Below are positions 57,745 through 64,000 of a DNA stretch of 64,000 nucleotides, piece after piece. A program made the position numbers and the translations under genes. This stretch comes from Vulcanimicrobiota bacterium (GTDB lineage Bacteria > Vulcanimicrobiota > Vulcanimicrobiia > Vulcanimicrobiales > Vulcanimicrobiaceae). The notes below the pieces were generated by a model. That model was given only the letters and a program-made list of their open reading frames with translations. It searched no databases and had not been told where the DNA came from. Where the stretch lies: assembly GCA_003151115.1 (NCBI GenBank), contig PLWS01000005.1:1-64000 (forward strand), given 5' to 3'. The first letter of the stretch is position 1; each line of letters begins with the position of its first letter.

Positions 57745-58265
57745 TTGCGTTCTTCCTTGTGGCAGCGATTGTGATAACCACTCCAAACGTCGCTCACTCC
57801 GCCGAATCCGCGGCGCTCGCACAGGTCGTCCAGCGAGGCGTATCGGAAGCGCCAACCAACTTCGCGCGAATTCGCGGGCGCAACATCGCCGCCGGAACCT
57901 ATGCGGTCGCGGTGCCGCTCGGAGGTAACCTCATTGCGTGCCGCGTGCTCAACATGTCCGGAAGCGGTGGTTCACAGTGGGAACTGACTTGCCGCTCAGG
58001 GCCGCATCGCCAGCAGGTCGAATCACTTGCCGCCTTCGTGAAACGCGCGGTTTCAGCGAATATTCCGAAGATACTCGATCATTTTTCGCAAGACGACGAT
58101 TCGATCGGCGATCTGACCTTAGCTTGGCAGCACACAGGCTCGTATCCACTTGCCGTATATGCGTCCGTTTCATCGATGTGGAAGACCGAGCACGACGCAA
58201 AGGGCTCCTTTAGCGTGGCCAACGGCTCATACTACGTGCTGCACGTTTCCTACAGAACGCACTGA
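57741..58265 (+). CDS. Secreted hypothetical protein, 174 aa
   Basis: A signal peptide (IAFFLVAAIVITTPNVAHSA) is followed by a mature part of about 155 aa without a known family, including RGRNIAAGTYAVAVPLGGNL, RVLNMSGSGGSQWELTCRSG and two Cys that may form a disulfide. The GTG start overlaps the vapD stop by 4 nt, so it may be translated from the same mRNA. Confidence 0.6.
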   Translation: MIAFFLVAAIVITTPNVAHSAESAALAQVVQRGVSEAPTNFARIRGRNIAAGTYAVAVPLGGNLIACRVLNMSGSGGSQWELTCRSGPHRQQVESLAAFVKRAVSANIPKILDHFSQDDDSIGDLTLAWQHTGSYPLAVYASVSSMWKTEHDAKGSFSVANGSYYVLHVSYRTH

Positions 58266-58279
58266 CGTACTAGGGCATA

Positions 58280-58852
58280 CTAAGTGTGCGGGAGCATAAC
58301 GACCGAAATCCCGAACAAGCCTTTTATGCGCGGATCGGTATTGCGTTCCAAGTCGATCTCGGTACCGTTCGAATTGCGTAAGCATTCCAAAAAGACCTCG
58401 CCGGCCAGGTAATCGGGGAGACTGGAAGCTTTCGGGCAAACCGTTTTTGCAAAGCCTGCCGGCATCGAGCTGTTTGCAATTGCCAGAAAGTCGGCTTGAT
58501 TGGTGAAAACGCCGTCGGGTGCAGAGCCGCACAGAAGATCGATCCGCAAAGGGTTGTCACGTGTTTGCGGATCGCAGCCGCCGATCACGCGTTGCACCAC
58601 GTCGGGTGAGTGGTTCGGACCGTTGTAGGGGCCTGGGGCTGACATCTGATACGCCGTATCCAAAGCCCAAGTGAAAAACTCACGCATCGCCGCAGGCCGC
58701 CAATCGGCAGGCGAAGCGGATGGCGCAGCGGACGGCACAACGGCAAGTGCAAAAAAGTAGAGATGCACGGCCCCGCGCGTTTGAGCCGCCCGCGTACCGG
58801 TGGCGCCGAGCAGCAAGGCGGCTGCAGCAATAAGAATTACGGCTTTGTTCAT
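58280..58852 (-). CDS. Secreted hypothetical protein, 190 aa
   Basis: The ATG at 58852 gives a signal peptide (MNKAVILIAAAALLLGATGT) and a Pro-Ala-rich linker, then VQRVIGGCDPQTRDNPLRID and GVFTNQADFLAIANSSMPAG. Four Cys are present, suggesting an exported folded domain. No family is recognised. It converges with the 57741 gene, 14 bp away. Confidence 0.6.
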   Translation of the reverse strand: MNKAVILIAAAALLLGATGTRAAQTRGAVHLYFFALAVVPSAAPSASPADWRPAAMREFFTWALDTAYQMSAPGPYNGPNHSPDVVQRVIGGCDPQTRDNPLRIDLLCGSAPDGVFTNQADFLAIANSSMPAGFAKTVCPKASSLPDYLAGEVFLECLRNSNGTEIDLERNTDPRIKGLFGISVVMLPHT

Positions 58853-58920
58853 GCCACGAGCATACAACTTCTTACGTTCGCGGCATAGCCGGAGTACGGG
58901 CCGGGGGCACCACTATCGGG

Positions 58921-59397
58921 GTGCATGCGCAGCGCGGGACCAGCCTTATCGAGGTGCTACTCACCGTTGCGATCGTCGCCATGCTTTGGACGATCGCGTC
59001 GATGAGTTTCGGCAACCGGCCGTTTGAAACGCGATCCGCTGCCACCATTTTTGACGCGCAGTTCGCGCACGCGTGCGCGATCGCTTCGGCCTCGGGCGGA
59101 ACGGCGATGCTGAGCTTCGCGATCGCACCGGGTGGAAGCGGGACGGTCGTGTCGATCTCGCCCGCGGATGCTCCGCCCGAAACGCTGCGCGCCGGCGTCT
59201 CCGAGCCCGCCCTGGGCAAGCCGCCCTTTGCCATCACGGTCGACGCCTACGGCCACGCCGTCGCGCCCCAGCCCTGCCCGCCGGGCGGCGGCTACACCCT
59301 CACGTTTTCGGCCGGCCCCGCCTCGGAGGACCGCGTCCTCGCCTGCCTGGCTACGGTCGCCGGCCCCCCGGAACCGGTTGGAACCGTCCCTCCGTAG
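58921..59397 (+). CDS. Type II/IV pilin-like (GspH/FimT-type) protein
   Basis: The GTG start gives 158 aa with a prepilin signature: RGTSLIEVLLTVAIVAMLWT, where the Gly-Thr bond would be cut and the Glu at +5 is present. A hydrophobic helix and a variable C terminus rich in Gly-Pro-Ala follow. Such minor pilins take part in type IV pilus or type II secretion assembly. No other pilus gene lies next to it, so it may be a stray minor pilin. Relatives include GspH and FimT. Confidence 0.75.
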   Translation: MHAQRGTSLIEVLLTVAIVAMLWTIASMSFGNRPFETRSAATIFDAQFAHACAIASASGGTAMLSFAIAPGGSGTVVSISPADAPPETLRAGVSEPALGKPPFAITVDAYGHAVAPQPCPPGGGYTLTFSAGPASEDRVLACLATVAGPPEPVGTVPP

Positions 59398-59421
59398 CAG
59401 GCTCTTCTTGGGCCCGTCGGC

Positions 59422-59427
59422 TATAAT
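59422..59427 (+). promoter_or_regulatory. Probable -10 element upstream of the Nudix gene
   Basis: A perfect TATAAT lies 70 bp before the Nudix start. No strong -35 is seen at the right distance. The leader of about 60 nt contains AGGCG/CGCCT complementary blocks. Confidence 0.4.
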
Positions 59428-59496
59428 CGAAGTAATAGGAGGCGACCCTAGCGGGGGCGCCTTTCCGGTCCTCTAGGGGTTCTTTAGGGGCTTACA

Positions 59497-59976
59497 ATGC
59501 GAATCAAATTCGAGGTTTCCGCAGGCGGGCTCGTGCTTCGGCGGCGCGAGTCGGCCTACGATGCTTTGCTGATCGGGCGAGGCACGCCGCGGGTTTGGAC
59601 GCTGCCCAAGGGCCACGTCGAGGTCCGGGAATCTCACGAGCAGGCCGCCTTGCGCGAGGTCCGCGAGGAGACGGGCTGCTGGGCCGAGATCGTGACCAAG
59701 CTCAACGACATCTCGTACTGGTTCTACCTGAACCATCTCAAGCACAAGAAGTCCGTGACGTTTTACCTGATGCGCTACCTTTCCGGGGATACCGCAAATC
59801 ACGATCACGAAGTCGACGAAGCCCGCTGGTTCGACGTCGCAGCCGCAAAGCGAGCGCTCAAGTACGTGAACGAGAAGCGGCTGATCGATATGGCCCAGGA
59901 TTACCTGATGGCCAATCCCACCGCATTTGGCGATATTCCGGTTGTCGCGAGGGTTGCCGAGCAGCGTACCTCGTAA
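59497..59976 (+). CDS. Nudix hydrolase
   Basis: The 159-aa protein has the Nudix box G-x5-E-x7-REVREETG: here GHVEVRESHEQAALREVREE TG (about residues 45-66) with the Glu cluster that binds Mg. It hydrolyses nucleoside-diphosphate derivatives; the substrate is unknown. It starts at ATG 59497 and lies 9 bp before scpA. The N-terminal VSAGGLVLRRRESAYDALLI is typical of MutT-like members. Confidence 0.9.
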   Translation: MRIKFEVSAGGLVLRRRESAYDALLIGRGTPRVWTLPKGHVEVRESHEQAALREVREETGCWAEIVTKLNDISYWFYLNHLKHKKSVTFYLMRYLSGDTANHDHEVDEARWFDVAAAKRALKYVNEKRLIDMAQDYLMANPTAFGDIPVVARVAEQRTS

Positions 59977-59985
59977 AGTAGCCTC

Positions 59986-60750
59986 GTGACCGATTCGGGC
60001 GCCCCGGCCGTCTTACAGCCTGATGTAAACGAACACGCGCTGCGCGTCAGCGTAGCAAATTTCGACGGCCCGCTGGACTTGCTGCTGCACCTCGTCAAAG
60101 AAAAGCAGCTCGATATCGCGACAGTGCCGCTCGCATTGGTCGCCGAACAATTTCTCGAGTACGTTTCGATGATGCAGGCCGTCGACGTCGAGGTTGCCGC
60201 CGAATACTTGGTCGTCGCCGCCACATTGGTTTTCTTGAAATCGCGCGCGCTGCTGCCGCCGATTCCCGCGGAGTTTCTGGAAGAGGGCGAGTCGGCCGAA
60301 GAGGTCGAGGAGCGGCTGCGTCAGCGGCTCATCGCCTATTCGAAGTATCGCGAAGTCGGTGAAGATCTGCGCCAGCGCCAATTCGAGGCGTCCTCGTATT
60401 TTTTCCGCGACTTCGGCGATCCGCACGGCGAGTTGCGCCAGCGGTATCGCGTCGACCCCAATCGGCTCACGCACGCATTTCTCACGATGCTCCAAAGTGC
60501 GCGCCCCGAAAAACGTACGATCAATCGCGAACGCTTGACGCTGGTCGCTTCGATGGATTACATCATGCGCCGCGTGCGCGAGCAGCGCGAGGTGCTGTTC
60601 TCGGCCATCTGCAAAGAGTTAGGCATGACGCGTGAATCGATCGTAGTGACGTTCTTGGCGATCCTCGAACTCATTCGGCGCAAGCGCCTCGGATTCGATC
60701 AGAAAGCGCCCTTCGACGATATCCGGCTCTTCCTGGTGGCCAAAACGTGA
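59986..60750 (+). CDS. scpA: Segregation and condensation protein A
   Basis: ScpA is the kleisin of the SMC-ScpAB condensin complex that organises the chromosome. The GTG start gives 254 aa: LRVSVANFDGPLDLLLHLVK near the N terminus (binding to the SMC neck), DVEVAAEYLVVAATLVFLKS RALLPP, and a winged helix at the C terminus (VTFLAILELIRRKRLGFDQK). Both halves are normal. It overlaps scpB by 4 nt. Confidence 0.95.
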   Translation: MTDSGAPAVLQPDVNEHALRVSVANFDGPLDLLLHLVKEKQLDIATVPLALVAEQFLEYVSMMQAVDVEVAAEYLVVAATLVFLKSRALLPPIPAEFLEEGESAEEVEERLRQRLIAYSKYREVGEDLRQRQFEASSYFFRDFGDPHGELRQRYRVDPNRLTHAFLTMLQSARPEKRTINRERLTLVASMDYIMRRVREQREVLFSAICKELGMTRESIVVTFLAILELIRRKRLGFDQKAPFDDIRLFLVAKT

Positions 60751-61319
60751 ACGGAGAGATCGATCAATTGCAGCGCCCGATCGAAGCGCTGCTCTTCGTT
60801 GCAAGCGAAGCGCTGCCGATTAAAGAGATCGCAAAGCTGACGCGTGCGTCGGAAATCGACGTCGCGACCGCGCTGCAGCGTATCGAAGCCGAGTACGCCG
60901 AGCGCGGTATCGTGCTGCGCGAAGTCGCCGGCGGCTATCGTTTCGCGACGGCGCCTTCGGCGCGCGAAGTCGTCGAAGCCTATCTGCTGCCGCCGCGCAC
61001 CAACCTCTCGACGCCGGCGCTTGAAACGCTCGCGATCGTAGCCTATCTTCAGCCGGTGACCAAGAGCGAGATCGAATCGATCCGCGGCGTGGCTTCCGAC
61101 AGCGTCGTCTCGACGCTGCTCGATCGCGTGTTCATTGCCGAAGCCGGACGCAAAGACGTGGTCGGCCGGCCGCTGCTCTACAAGACGACGCCGGAGTTTT
61201 TGGAGTCGTTCGGTCTACGCTCGCTCGACGATCTTCCGCCGATGGAGTTGGAGCAAGGCCAGCCGCTCGAACTCGGCCTGTTGACCGCCAACCTGACCGC
61301 AAGCGTTCCCGCGGAATAG
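60747..61319 (+). CDS. scpB: Segregation and condensation protein B
   Basis: The partner of ScpA in the SMC complex. The 190-aa product has two winged-helix domains: RPIEALLFVASEALPIKEIA with ATALQRIEAEYAERGIVLRE, and the second with LSTPALETLAIVAYLQPVTK, SEIESIRGVASDSVVSTLLD and YKTTPEFLESFGLRSLDDLP. The GTG start overlaps the scpA stop as GTGA. It is complete and 5 bp before nfo. Confidence 0.95.
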   Translation: MNGEIDQLQRPIEALLFVASEALPIKEIAKLTRASEIDVATALQRIEAEYAERGIVLREVAGGYRFATAPSAREVVEAYLLPPRTNLSTPALETLAIVAYLQPVTKSEIESIRGVASDSVVSTLLDRVFIAEAGRKDVVGRPLLYKTTPEFLESFGLRSLDDLPPMELEQGQPLELGLLTANLTASVPAE

Positions 61320-61323
61320 CTGC

Positions 61324-62175
61324 ATGCGAATCGGCGTGCACGTGCGCGTCTCGGCCGGATATCCGGTGGCCATCGAATACGCCAAGCGTGTGAAAGCCAC
61401 CGCGATTCAAATCTTCTCGAGCAATCCGCGCAGTTATCGCACGAGCCCGATTAACCGGCCTGCGCTCGAAAAGTTCAAGGCGCTGCGAGAAGAAGCGGGC
61501 ATCAATCCCTGCGCGATCCATACGCCTTATCTCATCAATCTTGCCGCCGAGAACGAAAAGGTTTCGACCGGCTCGCTCGCGCTGCTGCGCTACGACCTTG
61601 AGGCCGCGGAAGCCGGCGGCGTGAGCTACGTCAACACGCATCTGGGGTCGTACGGAAAACGCGACCGCAACGAAGGCTTCGCTTCGGCGTGCCGGCTGCT
61701 GAGCGCCGCGCTCGAAGGCATTACTCCGGGCGTAACGCTGGTGATGGAAAACTCCGCCGGTGCCGGTTCGCTCTGCGGCGGGACGCTCGAAGAGCTCGGC
61801 AGGTTCATCAAGACGATCGACCATCCGCAGTTGGGCGTTTGCCTCGACACCGCTCACGCGTGGGCTGCGGGTTACGAAATCAACTCGCAGCGCGGGGTCG
61901 ATGATTTTCTCTATGAAGCCGCGGAACAGATCGGCCTCGATCGCATTCCGATGTTCCATTTCAACGATACCGAAGTACCGTTGGGGGGAAATCGCGACCG
62001 CCACCATCACATCGGCGAGGGCAACATCGGTTTCGACGGGTTCCGCGCGCTTGCCGCGCGCCCTGAGTTACGCGACAAAACCGCGATTCTCGAAACGCCG
62101 GGTGAAGAAGCCGACGACGTGCGCAACATCGAAACGATTCGCGCGATATTCAAAGGCGCCGGCCACGAAATATGA
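61324..62175 (+). CDS. nfo: Endonuclease IV
   Basis: Nfo cuts DNA at abasic sites during base-excision repair. The 283-aa product is the TIM-barrel type: RIGVHVRVSAGYPVAIEYAK, HTPYLINLAAENEKVSTGSL, and metal-binding residues in YVNTHLGSYGKRD, VMENSAGAGSL, GVCLDTAHAWAAG and RHHHIGEGNIGFDG. All zinc ligands appear to be present. The stop overlaps the dinB start by 4 nt. Confidence 0.95.
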   Translation: MRIGVHVRVSAGYPVAIEYAKRVKATAIQIFSSNPRSYRTSPINRPALEKFKALREEAGINPCAIHTPYLINLAAENEKVSTGSLALLRYDLEAAEAGGVSYVNTHLGSYGKRDRNEGFASACRLLSAALEGITPGVTLVMENSAGAGSLCGGTLEELGRFIKTIDHPQLGVCLDTAHAWAAGYEINSQRGVDDFLYEAAEQIGLDRIPMFHFNDTEVPLGGNRDRHHHIGEGNIGFDGFRALAARPELRDKTAILETPGEEADDVRNIETIRAIFKGAGHEI

Positions 62176-63227
62176 TCGCGCATTTTGACATCGACGCCTT
62201 TTACGCGAATGTGGAAATTCGTGACAATCCCGACCTGCGCGGGAAGCCGGTCGCGGTTGCGGGATCGAGCCGCCGCGCCGTCGTGCTGACGGCATCATAC
62301 GAAGCGCGGCCGTTCGGTGTAAAATCGGCGGTGCCGCTGTGGCGCGCGCTCGAGGCTTGCCCCGATCTCGTCGTGGTAAAGCCGAACATGCAAAAGTACC
62401 GCGAGGTATCGCATCAAATTTTTGCGATCTTCGAACGGCGCGGGCATCCGGTGCAAGGCCTGTCGATGGACGAAGCATTCGTAGACTTCGGCGATTGCAC
62501 GCTCGATGCGGGGCGCGAACTGGCGCAAACGATTCGGGGCGAGATCTTCGAGGAATGCCGGTTGACCGTGAGCGCAGGCGTTGCCAGCGGAATGATGGTC
62601 GCGAAGATTCTTTCCGATTCGTGCAAACCCGATGGCTTGGAATCGCTCGCGCCGGGACGCGAGGCGGAATTTCTGGCGCCGCTTCCCGTCGGCCGGTTGT
62701 GGGGCGTCGGTCCGAAAACGCAAACGCGCTTGCAAGAGCGCGGCATTACGACAATCGGCGATGTGGCCGCGCTATCGGACGAACGCGTGCGCGCGATTTT
62801 CGGATCGTGGGGGATGGAGTTGCGCGACCTGGCGCGCGGCATCGACCGGCGTAACGTCGAGCCCGAACGCGAAACGAAATCGATCTCGACCGAAGAGACC
62901 TTCGAATACGACGTGTGCGACGAAAAACAACTGCGCGAGCTCTTGCGGGAGCAAGCTCTGGAATTAGCGCAGAAGCTCGAGAAGGAAGGGCTCTCGGCCT
63001 GCACGATCGGCATCAAAATCAAACGCGCCGATTTTCAAATCATCGTGCGGCAGACGAATCTCGCCGAACCGACCATGGACGCGCAGCAAATCTTCGTCTC
63101 CGCCGTTCACTGCCTGCAGCGCGCGGAGCTAGGACGTTCGCCGGTGCGCCTGCTCGGAACGCGGGTCGCGTCGCTCGTGGCAGGCGAGCCGAAACAGCAG
63201 ACGCTATTTGCAGGTAGCCTGCAATAG
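62172..63227 (+). CDS. dinB: DNA polymerase IV (Y-family)
   Basis: The 351-aa translesion polymerase carries HFDIDAFYANVEIRDNPDLR with the first catalytic Asp and the YANVE steric-gate region, GLSMDEAFVDFGD with the other Asp-Glu pair, and the little-finger region from about residue 235. It ends with a C-terminal tail AGEPKQQTLFAGS that resembles a beta-clamp motif (QxxLF). It copies damaged DNA. It is in an operon with nfo (4-nt overlap). Confidence 0.95.
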   Translation: MIAHFDIDAFYANVEIRDNPDLRGKPVAVAGSSRRAVVLTASYEARPFGVKSAVPLWRALEACPDLVVVKPNMQKYREVSHQIFAIFERRGHPVQGLSMDEAFVDFGDCTLDAGRELAQTIRGEIFEECRLTVSAGVASGMMVAKILSDSCKPDGLESLAPGREAEFLAPLPVGRLWGVGPKTQTRLQERGITTIGDVAALSDERVRAIFGSWGMELRDLARGIDRRNVEPERETKSISTEETFEYDVCDEKQLRELLREQALELAQKLEKEGLSACTIGIKIKRADFQIIVRQTNLAEPTMDAQQIFVSAVHCLQRAELGRSPVRLLGTRVASLVAGEPKQQTLFAGSLQ

Positions 63228-63237
63228 GAGGCTCGAC

Positions 63238-63561
63238 ATGATCGTAGCGACCACGGAAAACATCGCCGGTTATCGCGTCAAAGAAACGAAGGGCCAAGTC
63301 TTCGGAGTAGTCGTTCGAAGCCGCGGCCTGGGCGGCAACATCGTAGCGGCTCTCCGCTCGATTATGGGCGGCGAAATCATAGAGTACACGCAACTCCTCG
63401 AAGAGACGCGCCGCCACGCGATCGATCGCATGGTGCAAAACGCTCAAGCGATGGGCGCCGATGCAGTTGCCATGATGCGCTTCGATTCCTCGGAGATGGG
63501 CAACACGATGACCGAGGTTGTCGCGTACGGTACCGCTGTCACGCTGACGCCGGCGCAGTAA
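63238..63561 (+). CDS. YbjQ/UPF0145 heavy-metal-binding-domain protein
   Basis: The ATG at 63238 follows TAGGAGG by 7 nt and gives 107 aa: VATTENIAGYRVKETKGQVF, VVVRSRGLGGNIVAALRSIM and the GGEIIEYTQLLEETRRHAID helix, ending with AMGADAVAMMRFDSSEMGNT. This is the YbjQ-type fold that forms pentamers. The function is unknown in all bacteria. A longer frame from 63208 starts inside dinB and is not used. Confidence 0.9.
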   Translation: MIVATTENIAGYRVKETKGQVFGVVVRSRGLGGNIVAALRSIMGGEIIEYTQLLEETRRHAIDRMVQNAQAMGADAVAMMRFDSSEMGNTMTEVVAYGTAVTLTPAQ

Positions 63562-63842
63562 TGCTTCGCGCAATTCTTATTCTCGCCGGACTCTGTGCGC
63601 TTGCGTTCGGACTTCTTACACTGCGGTTTTCGTTTATCGGTGCACTGCCGCCGCTGATTGCCGGCGTGGTGCTACTGCTCGGCACAATTTTCGAAGGCCG
63701 GTATCGTCCGCGCGCTCGCTCAAACGGCGACAGATGGGAGCCGACCGGCGAGAAATTCATCGATCCCGGCACGGGTAAACTCGTCGACGTCGTCTACAAT
63801 CCGAAAACGGGCGAGCGTGAGTACAAAGAAACTCCGCCGTAG
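63561..63842 (+). CDS. Small membrane protein, 93 aa
   Basis: Two hydrophobic helices (AILILAGLCALAFGLLTLRF and GALPPLIAGVVLLLGTIFEG) are followed by a soluble basic tail (NGDRWEPTGEKFIDPGTGKL) that ends in YNPKTGEREYKETPP. No family is recognised. It starts one base inside the stop of the YbjQ gene (TAATG), so the two are coupled. Confidence 0.75.
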   Translation: MLRAILILAGLCALAFGLLTLRFSFIGALPPLIAGVVLLLGTIFEGRYRPRARSNGDRWEPTGEKFIDPGTGKLVDVVYNPKTGEREYKETPP

Positions 63843-63862
63843 TACGTGCCGTGCGGGCCTCG

Positions 63863-63885
63863 CCCTTCGACAAACTCAGGATGAC
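63863..63885. repeat. Copy of the widespread CTTCGACAAGCTCAGG-type intergenic repeat
   Basis: CCCTTCGACAAACTCAGGAT followed by GACA belongs to a short intergenic repeat found in many GC-rich bacterial genomes, usually written TGTCATCCTGAGCTTGTCGA. Its role is not established. From memory, not checked here. Confidence 0.55.
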
Positions 63886-63907
63886 ATCGTCGGCCGTGGT
63901 TCGACCG

Positions 63908-63925
63908 GGGCGCCTAATGGCGCCC
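63908..63925. other. Perfect GC-rich hairpin downstream of the last gene
   Basis: GGGCGCC and GGCGCCC form a 7-bp stem around TAAT, without a T-run. It may act as a weak terminator or as a repeat partner of the neighbouring element. Bases 63926-64000 show nothing else. Confidence 0.4.
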
Positions 63926-64000
63926 GCTCACCATGACAATGCTAAATATGGTCCGTCGACCACACTCCATCAGCGGCGCCTGTTGTTTTAGCGCGCTCTA

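Noticed and set aside
56037-57797. 586-codon minus-strand frame opposite gcvPB and vapD
   Set aside because: Arg-rich shadow frame; covers three well supported plus-strand genes.

Overview
The window is about 40 kb of GC-rich bacterial chromosome joined to a complete 23.7 kb Tn7-like transposon. Gene content (split gcvPA/gcvPB, rplU-prp, scpA-scpB, three tandem signal peptidases, RbgA, Kup) and the high GC of the chromosomal part suit a little-studied GC-rich lineage such as Candidatus Eremiobacterota (WPS-2) or a relative. That assignment is inference; no rRNA is present to prove it.

Bases 1-23734 are the transposon. It begins exactly at base 1 with TGTAAGTTCCA and ends at 23734 with the inverted copy, and each end carries three spaced TnsB-type repeats. 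From the left it holds a small hypothetical gene, an orphan ParS/MbcA-type antitoxin, an unknown gene facing an excisionase-like HTH gene across a 29-bp-periodic operator array, a hairpin-rich spacer, and the machinery tnsA-tnsB-tnsC-tniQ1-tniQ2. The second TniQ has an extra IS3-type helix-turn-helix at its C terminus. The right two thirds (8.5-23.5 kb) are cargo that looks like a defence island: a caspase fused to a Ski2-like helicase with a small partner gene, an HTH-GrlR-like regulator, a methyltransferase/SF2 helicase/GIY-YIG nuclease operon, an Apea-type HEPN protein, a nuclease-like protein and a PIN-like protein. No CRISPR array or cas effector is visible. The element sits in comM (yifB); only the 5' half of comM is inside the window and it also carries a 10-bp duplication frameshift.

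From 24.6 kb on the chromosome is ordinary: a sodium/solute symporter, a ribose-type ABC transporter operon, kup, stress and amino-acid transport genes, a translation/secretion block on the minus strand (yraN, rnhB, rbgA, three lepB, rplS, trmD), tatA, prp-rplU, membrane and lipid-type enzymes, a penicillin acylase, sufB, a polyamine and glycine-cleavage operon (speD-speE-thioesterase-gcvT-gcvH-gcvPA-gcvPB), an orphan vapD, a pilin-like protein, and nudix-scpA-scpB-nfo-dinB.

Three non-coding signals stand out. Several genes, both chromosomal and on the transposon, have TTGNNN-N17-19-TANNNT promoters only 7-9 nt before the start codon, implying leaderless mRNAs. A 72-nt tRNA-like element with a G3:U70 acceptor but no proper anticodon arm lies downstream of sufB. 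The speD leader has hairpins and an arginine-rich 25-codon upstream ORF with a strong ribosome-binding site.
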